DNA of 32,396 nucleotides, taken from positions 1 to 32,396 of the IMG/VR virus record IMGVR_UViG_3300031566_000227, one strand, 5' to 3'. Positions 6,159 through 14,752 of the stretch are shown here, piece after piece. Within the stretch, counting starts at the first letter, position 1; each line of letters starts with the position of its first letter. The notes below the pieces were generated by a model. That model was not told the origin of the DNA and did no database searches. It worked only from the letters and a program-made list of their open reading frames with translations. The translations under genes and the position numbers were made by a program. The DNA is from a virus.

Positions 6159-7170
6159 CAGAGATAGAAATATGGGAGATATCACGATGGAATATCTCGC
6201 AAAGCACCCAAAGATGCTCACGAGAACGCTTGCTAGGCTACTTTTGAAGCACCACCCAGAACACTATGGCAGCTTAGAGAGTGCAAGATCAAATATAAGG
6301 TACTACAGGAATGCGTTAGGAGAGAAGAATAAAGCAAAGGTCAAGCCTGAGGACTTCACTAGGGAGCAAAAGCCAATAAGGGAGTGGATGAAGCACTTCT
6401 ACTTAGAGCAAGAGCATGATAGCCTGAGGGATTTCGTTATTCCAACAGGGGTCAGTAGGACTCTAGTGATAAGCGATCTCCATATACCCTACCATGACCT
6501 TGAAGCTATAACGACCGCCCTTGAGTATGGTGAGGCGAACAACATGGACTCCATCATCATCAATGGAGACCTGATAGACTTCTATAAGGCGTCTAGGTTC
6601 ATCAAGGATCCGACTCGGAGGAACCTCATCTACGAGATGGAGATGACACAAGAGTTCTTCGATATGCTTCGTAGCGCATTCCCCGACATACAGATATACT
6701 ACAAGTTAGGGAACCATGAGGAGAGATGGGAGATGTACCTCAAGTCAAAGGCTCCAGAGATATTCGGAGACGAGTACTACGACCTACAGACCCGACTAGG
6801 TCTTACTGACTGGAACATCCATTTCGTTGGAGGAAAGCAGATCATCAAGTACGGAAAGTTGAACGTGATACACGGGCATGAGTTCGGCCAGTCGTTCTTC
6901 AATCCTGTCAACCCAGCAAGGGGTATGTTCTTGAGGGCCAAGTGCTCGACATTGGCAGGTCATAACCACCAAACATCCTCCCACCACGAGAACAACCTGA
7001 ACGGGGACTCGATGGCTACGTTCTCTACTGGATGCCTATGTCACATGGAGCCAGAGTACGCTCCATACGCCTTCACAAAATGGAATCATGGCGCAGCCTT
7101 CATAACAAAGAACGAGGCAGGCACATTCCATGTGGATAATTTCAGGATAATAGATGGCAAGATAGTATGA
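6151..7170 (+). CDS. calcineurin-like metallophosphoesterase
   Basis: The 339-residue protein has the full set of dinuclear metal motifs: SDLHIP (D109, H111), NGDLID (D140), GNHEE (N188, H189), IHGHEF (H241) and AGHNHQ (H271, H273). The first 90 residues form an N-terminal extension with a helical, basic region (TRTLARLLLKHHPEHYG) that could bind nucleic acid or a partner. Relatives hydrolyse phosphodiesters such as cyclic nucleotides, nucleic acid ends or phosphoproteins; the substrate cannot be told. Its location within the lysis block is odd. A role against host cyclic-nucleotide defence signalling is conceivable but unsupported. Confidence 0.85.
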   Translation: MSNRDRNMGDITMEYLAKHPKMLTRTLARLLLKHHPEHYGSLESARSNIRYYRNALGEKNKAKVKPEDFTREQKPIREWMKHFYLEQEHDSLRDFVIPTGVSRTLVISDLHIPYHDLEAITTALEYGEANNMDSIIINGDLIDFYKASRFIKDPTRRNLIYEMEMTQEFFDMLRSAFPDIQIYYKLGNHEERWEMYLKSKAPEIFGDEYYDLQTRLGLTDWNIHFVGGKQIIKYGKLNVIHGHEFGQSFFNPVNPARGMFLRAKCSTLAGHNHQTSSHHENNLNGDSMATFSTGCLCHMEPEYAPYAFTKWNHGAAFITKNEAGTFHVDNFRIIDGKIV

Positions 7171-7868
7171 GCGACCGAGAGAGATACGCTTGGACGTTCA
7201 TTGTCATACTCATTCTCTTGATGACGATCGGAGGATTGTATTTCGATAACAGGCTCAGGGACAAGGCCGAGCAGGTGACAGCTTATGAGGCCACCAATGA
7301 CAGCCTTGTGTCAGCTATAGACAGGAAGGGCAGAGAGACGGTGTCGAGGAAACCTATCGTGATGTCAGACCCAAAGGACTTCATCAAGCTAGACCTATCC
7401 GCCAGCCCAGAGTGGAGAGAGCTTCAGAGTCTGGTCAGGCAGATACGCGGCAAAGTCCAGCATGCAGCCATCATCAAGTCAAGGACTGAACTCACATCGG
7501 CAGCTCCCACCGTTAGGGATACCGTTCAGGCCGAGGTGTATTACAAGGGGGCCTATAAGGACGAGTGGGTGGAATGGAATGGGGACGCTGGCCCAGATTC
7601 ATTCTTAGTCCACATAGTGATGGACAACGAGTACCAGTACACTCAGGTGGTGGAGAACCCCATCTTCAAGAAACCGAAGGTCACAGCTCAGGTCAAGAAC
7701 ATGAATCCATACACGAGAACGAAAGACCTCGTGAGCTTCGATGTGGATGTTCCAGTCGACAGGTTCTCTCTAGGCCCATCCATGACATATGGTATAGACC
7801 CATTCACCCAAAGGCCACACATGGTCATAGGGTTCGGGGCGCAGATCAAGATGATAGGCATAAAGTAA
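7167..7868 (+). CDS. membrane-anchored envelope protein, spanin-like
   Basis: The 233-residue protein has an N-in membrane anchor (WTFIVILILLMTIGGLYF, residues 9-26), a helical periplasmic stalk (about 30-105) and a C-terminal beta-rich region ending in LGPSMTYGIDPFTQRPHMVIGFGAQIKMIG. This matches, from memory, inner-membrane-anchored proteins of Bacteroidota phages (DUF6549/DUF6808-like) that resemble inner spanins by topology. Together with the amidase and holin-like protein it would act on the last barrier in lysis. The spanin role rests on topology and context. Its start overlaps the metallophosphoesterase stop (ATGA). Confidence 0.55.
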   Translation: MSDRERYAWTFIVILILLMTIGGLYFDNRLRDKAEQVTAYEATNDSLVSAIDRKGRETVSRKPIVMSDPKDFIKLDLSASPEWRELQSLVRQIRGKVQHAAIIKSRTELTSAAPTVRDTVQAEVYYKGAYKDEWVEWNGDAGPDSFLVHIVMDNEYQYTQVVENPIFKKPKVTAQVKNMNPYTRTKDLVSFDVDVPVDRFSLGPSMTYGIDPFTQRPHMVIGFGAQIKMIGIK

Positions 7869-7873
7869 TTAGC

Positions 7874-7881
7874 TACATTTG
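7874..7881 (+). promoter_or_regulatory. Bacteroidota -7 element (TACATTTG)
   Basis: Matches TAnnTTTG and lies 15 nt before ATG 7896. The 15-mer CTACATTTGTGAAAA is repeated exactly at 23710-23724. No convincing -33 TTG is seen. It probably starts the tail-fibre transcript. Confidence 0.6.
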
Positions 7882-7895
7882 TGAAAAATCAAATC

Positions 7896-8153
7896 ATGGA
7901 AAAATTAGAAGATCAAGAATTGAAATCACTTAAGGATATTTCTCAAGCCATAAATGAAACTCACAGCAGGATTGCTGATCTGGCAGTAGCTCAGAATCAG
8001 ATGATATCAAGACTTCATTCCTTGTCAGATGAGAAGAACACATTGACCTCCAAGTTGGCTGAAAAATACGGAGAGGACTCAGTAATCAGCTTGGAGACAG
8101 GCGAAGTAAAAAGAAAAGAGAATGGGCAAGATAGCGGGATACCCAACGGATAA
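7896..8153 (+). CDS. small coiled-coil protein
   Basis: An 85-residue protein that is helical over most of its length (residues 1-60, with heptad-like spacing of Ile and Leu), then EKYGEDSVISLETGEVK. A small helical protein ending in an EKYG..L..ETGE motif recurs upstream of structural genes in marine phages; its function is unknown to me. ATG 7896 is preferred over GTG 7881 because the GTG is part of the TACATTTGTG promoter box. The last 32 bases overlap the next gene in another frame. Confidence 0.7.
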   Translation: MEKLEDQELKSLKDISQAINETHSRIADLAVAQNQMISRLHSLSDEKNTLTSKLAEKYGEDSVISLETGEVKRKENGQDSGIPNG

Positions 8154-9222
8154 TGACGTCCAGTTAAGCGACAAGCTCATAGGGAGTGATGTGGCAGACC
8201 AGTTCGGAGCGAAGAATCTTCAGACAAAGAACTATACCGTAGGAGACATCCTTGGGGTTTCTGGGTCACCGACCTATGTACCATACACTGGCGCTCTTGG
8301 CTCGGTGGACTTAGGTGTCTATGGCATGACCTTGACAGCTATCACGGTCAATGGCGCATTCACTGACAGCGTAGCAAGTGCTGGCACATTGAATCAGATA
8401 CTCTCTGTTGCCGCATCAGGGTTCGTTGAGTGGAAGGATCCAGCGGCCGTCAGTGGAGCCGTGCCTTATGTTGGAGCCGATCAGGACGTAGACCTTGGTG
8501 GACAGAGTTTATCTCTTCTCAACATAGATATTGCAGGAACAATAACAGACCGCAACGATTCGATAGGAACGAATGGTCAAGTGCTTGTTTCAGCGAACAC
8601 CTCAGGAACGCAATGGACGTCCGACCTTACTTTTTTGAATGAGGTGGTGACCTCTGATTTCACAGCAACAGGAACATTCAATGATGGAACCTCAACAGCG
8701 GCAACGGTTGGAGCCTTGTTAACTGGAACATCTTCTGGAGAATCACTTTGGTTCACGCCTGTAGAGGTTTTGAACAGGTCTTCCAAGGCTACTCAGTTAG
8801 CGGGTATGTTTGCAAATGATGCTGTGGTCGTGTCTCTAGGGTCGTCACTCACGAATGCATATGTCGTCTTCAACGGATCAAGGGTCACCTTCCAGCAAGC
8901 GGGTACGTATTTCATCGAATGTGGAGTCCACGCGATAGCTGATAGCACAGACCCAACTGCTGTTACTGCAGGGACAGTCGCCTTGCTCAACGGGGCGCTT
9001 ATTCAGGATGCTAAGAAAATAAACACCAATGGAGATAACCTTGTCTATCACAATGAATCATGCGTCTTGAATGTTGCAGCAAACGACTACTTCGAGTTAT
9101 GGTGCTTTAAAACAAACGGAAGCACATTCTCTCTTCGATCAGTTTCAATCACTGGAGTAACTAACATTCCAGCGCAGACCGCTATTAACTCAGCAGAAGT
9201 AAGGATAGTCAAGATTTCTTAA
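8122..9222 (+). CDS. tail-fibre protein with C1q-like head domain
   Basis: The 366-residue protein begins with an attachment-type module (YPTDNDVQLSDKLIGSDV, TKNYTVGDIL) shared with the next gene. It then has [14 protein letters not shown] repeats (about residues 50-125), typical of trimeric fibre shafts. The C-terminal region (about 215-366) has strand-rich features of a C1q/TNF-like trimeric jelly roll: FNGSRVTFQQAGTYFIECGVHA, VALLNGALIQ, VLNVAANDYFELWCF. This would be the receptor-binding tip or adhesin. It is probably a trimer. The domain assignment rests on pattern recognition. Confidence 0.75.
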   Translation: MGKIAGYPTDNDVQLSDKLIGSDVADQFGAKNLQTKNYTVGDILGVSGSPTYVPYTGALGSVDLGVYGMTLTAITVNGAFTDSVASAGTLNQILSVAASGFVEWKDPAAVSGAVPYVGADQDVDLGGQSLSLLNIDIAGTITDRNDSIGTNGQVLVSANTSGTQWTSDLTFLNEVVTSDFTATGTFNDGTSTAATVGALLTGTSSGESLWFTPVEVLNRSSKATQLAGMFANDAVVVSLGSSLTNAYVVFNGSRVTFQQAGTYFIECGVHAIADSTDPTAVTAGTVALLNGALIQDAKKINTNGDNLVYHNESCVLNVAANDYFELWCFKTNGSTFSLRSVSITGVTNIPAQTAINSAEVRIVKIS

Positions 9223-9225
9223 TAA

Positions 9226-12200
9226 GTGGCTAGGATAAAGACATATCCGATCGACCTTGTCCCCACCCTCACAGATAAGGTGGTCGGGTCTGATGTCGAC
9301 GAGAGTTCAGCAACGAAGAACTACACGGTAGGATCTATCTTATCCTTGGAAGGATCGACCACCTATGTCCCATACACGGGGGCATTAGAAGATGTCGACC
9401 TCGGATCTTACTCACTTACCCTCACAGACCTTCATCTATCAGGAAGCCTATACGATAACGTGGGGGGCACTGGATCTCTGAGCGACGTTCTATCGATAAC
9501 AGCCAATGGGGTCGAGTGGACGAGTATAGGTATCGAAGAATTCGTTCCATACACGGGGGCCACAGGTGATGTCGATCTAGGAACCCACGGACTCACATTG
9601 ACCGATATTGCTATCGAAGGATCGCTGATAGATGTATTTGGATTTACAGGAACCTCTGGTCAACTACTGTCTTCCACAGGGACTGGGGTACAATGGATAA
9701 ACGATATAGGCCCATCGAACTATGTGCCATACCTAGGAGCGACCTCCAATGTGGATCTAGGTACAAAGGGACTCAAGACATGGAATCTGACAGTATCTGG
9801 AGTCTTGAACGACTCATCAGGGCTCGGAGGGACAGCAGGGCAGATACTATCATCGACAGGGACTAATGTAGAGTGGATAGATAATTCTGGAGGCGGTGGA
9901 TTAACCCCTAGCAATGGACTAAGTGAAGTAACTGCAGGAGTTATTGGTCTTGGTGGCACTTTAACTGAAGCTACTGGAATCGTTATAAATGATCTTCTTA
10001 ATCTAAGCTTTAGTGGAGTAGGATCAAGTTTTACAGCAGATAGTAGTTTATCAGCTAATATTGGGCCTGGGGCAGTTAGCTTTATACTTTCAAACGATGC
10101 TTTCGACCAGACAAACCAATCACAATTTATACTACAAAAAAGTACAGCTTCAATATTTCATTATCTAGATACAATACCAACAACCTTTTATGTGGATGGT
10201 GGTGGAGTTAGAGTTGATTCTGGTTCAAATGCTACTTTAGGGATTTCGTTAAATCAACCAACTACAGGGCATTTTCTGATTGATAACGCAAATAACCAAA
10301 CAACATTTAAAGATCTATCTGTTACTAAAGCAGGTATTGAATACTTCGCAGATTATAGTGCTGATTTTACTGCTAGAAGCTTAGTTGATAAAAACTATGT
10401 TGACAATGCTGTAGCGGGTGGAGGAGCTGTCGATAGCGTCAATGGGTTCACGGGTATAGTCGTGCTTGATACGGACGACATAAATGAAGGGGTTACCAAT
10501 TTTTACTATACAGATGCTAGGGTGGCTGCAAATGCTGCTGTTGTCCTGAACACAGCCAAGGTCACCAACGCCACACATACGGGAGATGTAACAGGAGACA
10601 CAGTTCTAACTATAGCAGCAGGAGCAGTAGACCTCAGCATGTTGAGTGCTGGCGGCACTCCATCTATCTCCAAGTATCTGAGAGGCGACTATCAATGGGT
10701 CACCCTCCCGTCATTTGGAACGGTAACAAGTGTCGCAATAGCAGGAACTGATGGTATAGATGTGGATAGCGGAAGCCCCATCACCACTAGCGGAACGATA
10801 ACCCTCGGACTGAATAAGGCCACCACCCTCTCATTCTTGAATGTCCAAGACGGTGCGCAGGTCAATGCGGTCGATAGTGTCAACGGGCAGACAGGTGTTG
10901 TCGTCTTGGATGCCGACGATATAGATGACTCAGCGACGTCCCATAAATTTGTCACTGCTACCGACCTCACTATTTTGTCGAACACCTCTGGTGTTAACAC
11001 TGGTGACCAGACGTCCATATTAGGGATCACTGGGACAAAAGCCCAGTTCGATACCGCCCTTACAGATGGGAACTTTGCTTTTGTCGATCAGGCGAATACG
11101 TTTGCCGCTGGTTCCAAGCAGAGGGTACGATCTAGTGCTACCACTGCTGGGTTCGGTATGATAGGGGTCACTGCCGACCCGTCCTCTACTACCAATGGGG
11201 ACATGTGGTTCAGGGCAGACCTTGGACTCATGAGGTATGTAGAGAACCTTGTCACTAGGACGCTTGTTACTGAGACCAAAACTCAGACACTTACGAATAA
11301 GACTATAGACGGTTCTTCGAACACGATCACCAATGTCAGTCTCCTCACAGGGGTAACTGGAAATCTTCCAGTGGCAAACCTCAACACTGGTACAAATGCT
11401 TCTGCCTCAACTTTCTGGTGTGGTAATGGAACTTGGGCCACTCCAGCGGGTGGTGTAGGAACAGTTACTAGTGTAGGAACTGCTGGCTCGATCAATGGAC
11501 TGACTTTGACGGGTGGAACTATAACTAGTTCTGGGACTATTACGTTAGGAGGAACTTTATCTATAAATAATGATGACTGGGTTGGTACTGATTTATCAGT
11601 AGCCAATGGTGGAACAGGGGCTAGTAGTCAACTTGGTGCAAGAGCTAATTTAGGACTTACAATAGGAACAAATGTACAAGCTCATAGTGTAATTTTACAA
11701 GCTATTTCATCTGCGAGCATCAGTGGTGTCCCTGCAGATCGAATGTTCTACACTAGTGGGCTTGATGCAATCAGCTTGGCTACTATAACTGGAGCAGGAA
11801 GAGATTTACTTGACGATGCCACTATAGCTGACCAAAGAACTACTCTTGGACTTGGAAGTTTAGCAATACTCAACACTATAAATAACGGGAATTGGTCTGG
11901 ATCAGATCTTTCTGTAGCCAATGGTGGAACAGGGACTAGTACTCTGGAAGTCGATGGAATAATGGTGGGTAATGGCGGCAGTGCTGTCAAGACCTTAAAA
12001 TCTGAATTCAATCAAGCAGTAGATCCTGCTGTAAGTAATGATATAACCCAAGGATATAGTGTAGGCTCAAGATGGGTGAACACCACACTTGATAAAGAAT
12101 TCGTCTGTCTAGATACTTCAACTGGTGCGGCAGTTTGGAGAACTTCAACAGGTATTGAAAGTGTATTTGATGACCCCTCCCCACAATTAGGAGGAGGACT

Positions 12201-13644
12201 CTACACTTATGGCCAGAATATTTTTGTAGAGACAAATGACTACATAAACTTTGGGCTTGGACAATTCCTTATCAGGCATACAAGTGCTAATGTTATAGAT
12301 ATATTTTCAAATCATGATGTAGCATGGTCTGCAGCTGGAGGTACAATTGTTAAACTTGCTTTAGGAAGTACCGATGGGACTAACAAATTCCTTATAGATA
12401 ATAATACTGCAGAGAACCTTTTCTCTGTTTCTTCAGATGGAAAATTTGAGATCCCAAAGTATGGAGCAGGCAACTTCACTGGAACTTCTACTTATGGTCT
12501 AGCAGTTACTGCTACTGGAAACGTTGTTGAAGTAGCCCTTGGTGGTGGAGGAGGAGTTACTGTAGAAAATAATAGTACCCCACTTACCACTGTTGCTACT
12601 ACACTGAATTTTACAGGTGCTGGAGTAACTGCAAGTGGTAGTGGTGCTACCAAGACAATAGAGATCGCAGGTATTCCTTTAACAATATATGATGAAGGGA
12701 CCCCTTTAACACAAAGAAGCAGACTGAATTTTACAGGTGCTGGAGTAACTGCAACTGATAATGGTACAAATTCAACAGAAGTCACTATCGCAGGAGGAGC
12801 CATCGACAGCGTCAATGGACTCACTGGTGTCGTAGTACTGGACACCGATGATATAGCACAGGGTTCCACCAATCTCTACAATCAGGTACATACTGGAGAG
12901 GTGACTGGAGGAACCGCCCTCACTCTTGGTGTAACAGCCATATCCAATAAGCCGAACCTAAGCTCACTCACGGGAGCAGAGCAGATGATATTAAATAGCG
13001 GGGGGTCTTTGGTCAGTTCCAGCCTAGGAAACATAGTCACTCTTGCTGAGACGGTCTTCATAAGAAGGGATCTTACCAATGCGACCATTGGATCGGTCAC
13101 TACTGGGCATGTCCTTACAGCTACTACAGGAGGAGAAGCTTCTTGGCAAGCGCCTACACAGAGATTAAGTCAAACACTGGCGGTAAGATGGTTCTTCCCT
13201 ACAAATAATGCTTGGGTGAGCTGGTCTACGTCAGCAGCTATAGTTGGAGACTGCAATACTCAATATGGAACTGGTTCTACCCCCACCCCAAACTGGCAAC
13301 AGAGTGGGTTGTACATACCTAATGGCGCAATACTCAAGAGTATGTATTTTGCAGGAAGAGCAAACTCAAGCTTTGGTTCGGTCAAACTTTATGTGGGTTA
13401 CTATGACGCTAATACTGATGGGACTTTGATAAATAGTGATGTAGAGGCAAATTTTACAGAGATACTATCCTCTACAGTTATTAGTGATTTTGGAAATTCT
13501 GCCCTCAGAACAGCAAGTGTAAGCCTTGGTGATTTTGTAGTGTCTGGCAATAGAATGTTGCTATTCTATCTAGGATCTGTCAACAACACATCTGGCGCTC
13601 AGAGGAATATGCCATTGAATATCCATTTGAATTACGAGCTATGA
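9226..13644 (+). CDS. large mosaic tail-fibre / receptor-binding protein
   Basis: The 1472-residue protein has a GTG start directly after two stop codons. Residues 1-45 repeat the N-terminal module of the preceding gene ([28 protein letters not shown]), so both probably dock at the same site. The shaft follows with three VPYTGA/VPYLGA...VDLG repeats, three DSVNGxTGxVVLDxDDI repeats, two ANGGTG repeats of the phage-fibre type and two [10 protein letters not shown] repeats. The C-terminal about 160 residues (from WFFPTNNAW) lack repeats and look like a receptor-binding beta domain. Some internal segments are visibly AT-richer than their flanks, suggesting module exchange. It is non-enzymatic as far as can be seen. 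Confidence 0.85.
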   Translation: MARIKTYPIDLVPTLTDKVVGSDVDESSATKNYTVGSILSLEGSTTYVPYTGALEDVDLGSYSLTLTDLHLSGSLYDNVGGTGSLSDVLSITANGVEWTSIGIEEFVPYTGATGDVDLGTHGLTLTDIAIEGSLIDVFGFTGTSGQLLSSTGTGVQWINDIGPSNYVPYLGATSNVDLGTKGLKTWNLTVSGVLNDSSGLGGTAGQILSSTGTNVEWIDNSGGGGLTPSNGLSEVTAGVIGLGGTLTEATGIVINDLLNLSFSGVGSSFTADSSLSANIGPGAVSFILSNDAFDQTNQSQFILQKSTASIFHYLDTIPTTFYVDGGGVRVDSGSNATLGISLNQPTTGHFLIDNANNQTTFKDLSVTKAGIEYFADYSADFTARSLVDKNYVDNAVAGGGAVDSVNGFTGIVVLDTDDINEGVTNFYYTDARVAANAAVVLNTAKVTNATHTGDVTGDTVLTIAAGAVDLSMLSAGGTPSISKYLRGDYQWVTLPSFGTVTSVAIAGTDGIDVDSGSPITTSGTITLGLNKATTLSFLNVQDGAQVNAVDSVNGQTGVVVLDADDIDDSATSHKFVTATDLTILSNTSGVNTGDQTSILGITGTKAQFDTALTDGNFAFVDQANTFAAGSKQRVRSSATTAGFGMIGVTADPSSTTNGDMWFRADLGLMRYVENLVTRTLVTETKTQTLTNKTIDGSSNTITNVSLLTGVTGNLPVANLNTGTNASASTFWCGNGTWATPAGGVGTVTSVGTAGSINGLTLTGGTITSSGTITLGGTLSINNDDWVGTDLSVANGGTGASSQLGARANLGLTIGTNVQAHSVILQAISSASISGVPADRMFYTSGLDAISLATITGAGRDLLDDATIADQRTTLGLGSLAILNTINNGNWSGSDLSVANGGTGTSTLEVDGIMVGNGGSAVKTLKSEFNQAVDPAVSNDITQGYSVGSRWVNTTLDKEFVCLDTSTGAAVWRTSTGIESVFDDPSPQLGGGLYTYGQNIFVETNDYINFGLGQFLIRHTSANVIDIFSNHDVAWSAAGGTIVKLALGSTDGTNKFLIDNNTAENLFSVSSDGKFEIPKYGAGNFTGTSTYGLAVTATGNVVEVALGGGGGVTVENNSTPLTTVATTLNFTGAGVTASGSGATKTIEIAGIPLTIYDEGTPLTQRSRLNFTGAGVTATDNGTNSTEVTIAGGAIDSVNGLTGVVVLDTDDIAQGSTNLYNQVHTGEVTGGTALTLGVTAISNKPNLSSLTGAEQMILNSGGSLVSSSLGNIVTLAETVFIRRDLTNATIGSVTTGHVLTATTGGEASWQAPTQRLSQTLAVRWFFPTNNAWVSWSTSAAIVGDCNTQYGTGSTPTPNWQQSGLYIPNGAILKSMYFAGRANSSFGSVKLYVGYYDANTDGTLINSDVEANFTEILSSTVISDFGNSALRTASVSLGDFVVSGNRMLLFYLGSVNNTSGAQRNMPLNIHLNYEL
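10429..10482 (+). repeat. DSVNG repeat, copy 1
   Basis: 54-nt in-frame unit encoding [18 protein letters not shown]. Diverged copies are at 10870-10923 and 12802-12855. Copy 1 marks the end of the first AT-rich cassette. Confidence 0.7.
10870..10923 (+). repeat. DSVNG repeat, copy 2
   Basis: In-frame unit encoding [18 protein letters not shown], aligned codon for codon with copy 1. Confidence 0.7.
11599..11619 (+). repeat. ANGGTG repeat, copy 1
   Basis: A 21-nt stretch encoding the centre of [11 protein letters not shown], repeated exactly at 11914-11934. This ANGGTG unit is characteristic of phage tail-fibre shafts. Confidence 0.7.
11914..11934 (+). repeat. ANGGTG repeat, copy 2
   Basis: Exact 21-nt match to 11599-11619, encoding the centre of [11 protein letters not shown]. 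Confidence 0.7.
12603..12634 (+). repeat. [10 protein letters not shown] repeat, copy 1
   Basis: A 32-nt stretch encoding [10 protein letters not shown], repeated exactly 120 nt downstream; part of a 40-residue tandem unit in the fibre shaft. Confidence 0.75.
12723..12754 (+). repeat. [10 protein letters not shown] repeat, copy 2
   Basis: Exact 32-nt match to 12603-12634, in the same frame. Confidence 0.75.
12802..12855 (+). repeat. DSVNG repeat, copy 3
   Basis: In-frame unit encoding [18 protein letters not shown]. It marks the end of the second AT-rich cassette. Confidence 0.7.
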
Positions 13645-13865
13645 TAATCAGGAAGATAGCTGTAGGGCCAGACCTTAAGTCTGGAGCAATGCACTACGTG
13701 CTGGGCCAGCCTGTTCTCGATAAGACATGGTTCATACACCTCATACAGGTCAACGAAGAAGGATTCATCACTATCTGGATAGAGTCAGAAAAACAAGAGA
13801 TCCTAGCGTGGAAAAGGTTCGCTCCCTCCATGCCGATAACAATAGAGTACAAGATAGATTTCTGA
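13641..13865 (+). CDS. small conserved phage protein, 74 aa
   Basis: Begins [20 protein letters not shown] and includes a strand-rich core ([16 protein letters not shown]) ending in [10 protein letters not shown]. Small proteins with this [11 protein letters not shown] start are familiar from marine phage contigs upstream of packaging genes; their function is unknown. The start overlaps the fibre stop (ATGA) and the stop overlaps the next start (TGATG), so it is coupled at both ends. Confidence 0.75.
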   Translation: MIIRKIAVGPDLKSGAMHYVLGQPVLDKTWFIHLIQVNEEGFITIWIESEKQEILAWKRFAPSMPITIEYKIDF

Positions 13866-14428
13866 TGCAGTCACCGTACAACTTCATAGTAAGACCAGTT
13901 GAGGGCAAGAGGTACTCTAACACCAAACGCATAGGAGGGCTTGACGTTGTGGTCAGCACCTCTGATGAAGACCATAAGTTCTCTAATAGGTATGGCGAAG
14001 TGGTAGATGTACCGCTTGGTTATGACGGGCCTATATCAAAAGGAGATATACTCATCGTTCATCATAACGTGTTCAAATTCTACAACGACATGAGCGGAAG
14101 GCAGAGGAGCGGAAAGAGTTTCTGGAAGGATGACCTGTTCCTTGTGGACAACGATCAGTTCTTCATGTACCATGACGGTAATACTTGGACTCCTCATGAT
14201 AGATATTGTTTCGTTCAACCCTTACCACCAGAGGAATCCATTATATTCAAGGGCGAATCAGAACAGCCATTGGTGGGGATCATGAGATACCCTAATGAAT
14301 ACCTGCTCAAGAAGTGCGTTAACTCTGGAGATAAAATCTCATTCAACCCCGACAGCGAGTATGAGTTCTATGTTGACGGTGAGAAGCTTTACAGGATGTT
14401 CGACCATCAGATAAACTTTGTGTTATGA
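13865..14428 (+). CDS. tandem GroES-like (Cpn10-fold) protein
   Basis: The 187-residue protein reads as two GroES-like halves. First half: NFIVRPVEG (residues 6-14), a loop region DVVVSTSDEDHKFSNR, GEVVDVP (44-50), PISKGDILIVHHNVFKFYND (56-75). Second half: RYCFVQPLPPEE (113-124), PLVGIMRYP (135-143), a GD turn (NSGDKISF, 153-160), YEFYVDGEKLYRM (166-178). Both halves follow the order RP/QP strand, loop, G-strand, GD turn, final strand. Residues 76-112 look like an insertion between the halves. It could act as a co-chaperonin variant, comparable in layout to chloroplast Cpn20, or reuse the fold for another role. The start is ATG 13865, overlapping the previous stop. Confidence 0.6.
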   Translation: MQSPYNFIVRPVEGKRYSNTKRIGGLDVVVSTSDEDHKFSNRYGEVVDVPLGYDGPISKGDILIVHHNVFKFYNDMSGRQRSGKSFWKDDLFLVDNDQFFMYHDGNTWTPHDRYCFVQPLPPEESIIFKGESEQPLVGIMRYPNEYLLKKCVNSGDKISFNPDSEYEFYVDGEKLYRMFDHQINFVL

Positions 14429-14473
14429 GTAATCGAGAATACGAGGGTCTACCCTTGAGAAAATCAAATCGGA

Positions 14474-14752
14474 ATGGACGTAAGAAAGACCAAGGAAAAA
14501 ATCATAGAGGCAGGGAAGAAGGCGGTGGATCAACTAATAAAGGTGGCGAGGGAAGAGATAAAGAACGAGGAGGGAGGAGACCTGTCAGCCGATAGGTTGA
14601 AGAACGCTGCGGCAACAAAGAAGCTTGCGGTGTTCGATGCCTTCGAGATCCTTGAGAGGATAGAGAGGGAGCAGGACATGTTGGACAGCGTGGACAAGGG
14701 GCCGAGCCGAACTGAAACAAAAGAAGGATTTGCAGAGCGAAGAGCTAAATAG
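14474..14752 (+). CDS. probable small terminase subunit
   Basis: A 92-residue, highly helical and charged protein: KTKEKIIEAGKKAVDQLIKVAREEI, then DLSADRLKNAAATKKLAVFDAFEILERIEREQ. The same kind of small helical protein commonly precedes the large terminase in related marine phages. Size, charge and position fit a small terminase subunit or terminase accessory that recognises DNA; no helix-turn-helix motif can be pointed to with confidence. It overlaps the terminase by 23 nt in a different frame. A 45-nt gap without a promoter box separates it from the upstream gene. Confidence 0.6.
   Translation: MDVRKTKEKIIEAGKKAVDQLIKVAREEIKNEEGGDLSADRLKNAAATKKLAVFDAFEILERIEREQDMLDSVDKGPSRTETKEGFAERRAK

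Noticed and set aside
14425-14595. A 56-codon frame overlapping the start of the terminase-small-like gene, beginning ATGA at the previous stop
   Set aside because: The product is a monotonous run of Gly, Arg and Lys typical of out-of-frame reading. The overlapping 14474 frame has a well-formed helical protein. It may still provide a short coupling peptide.
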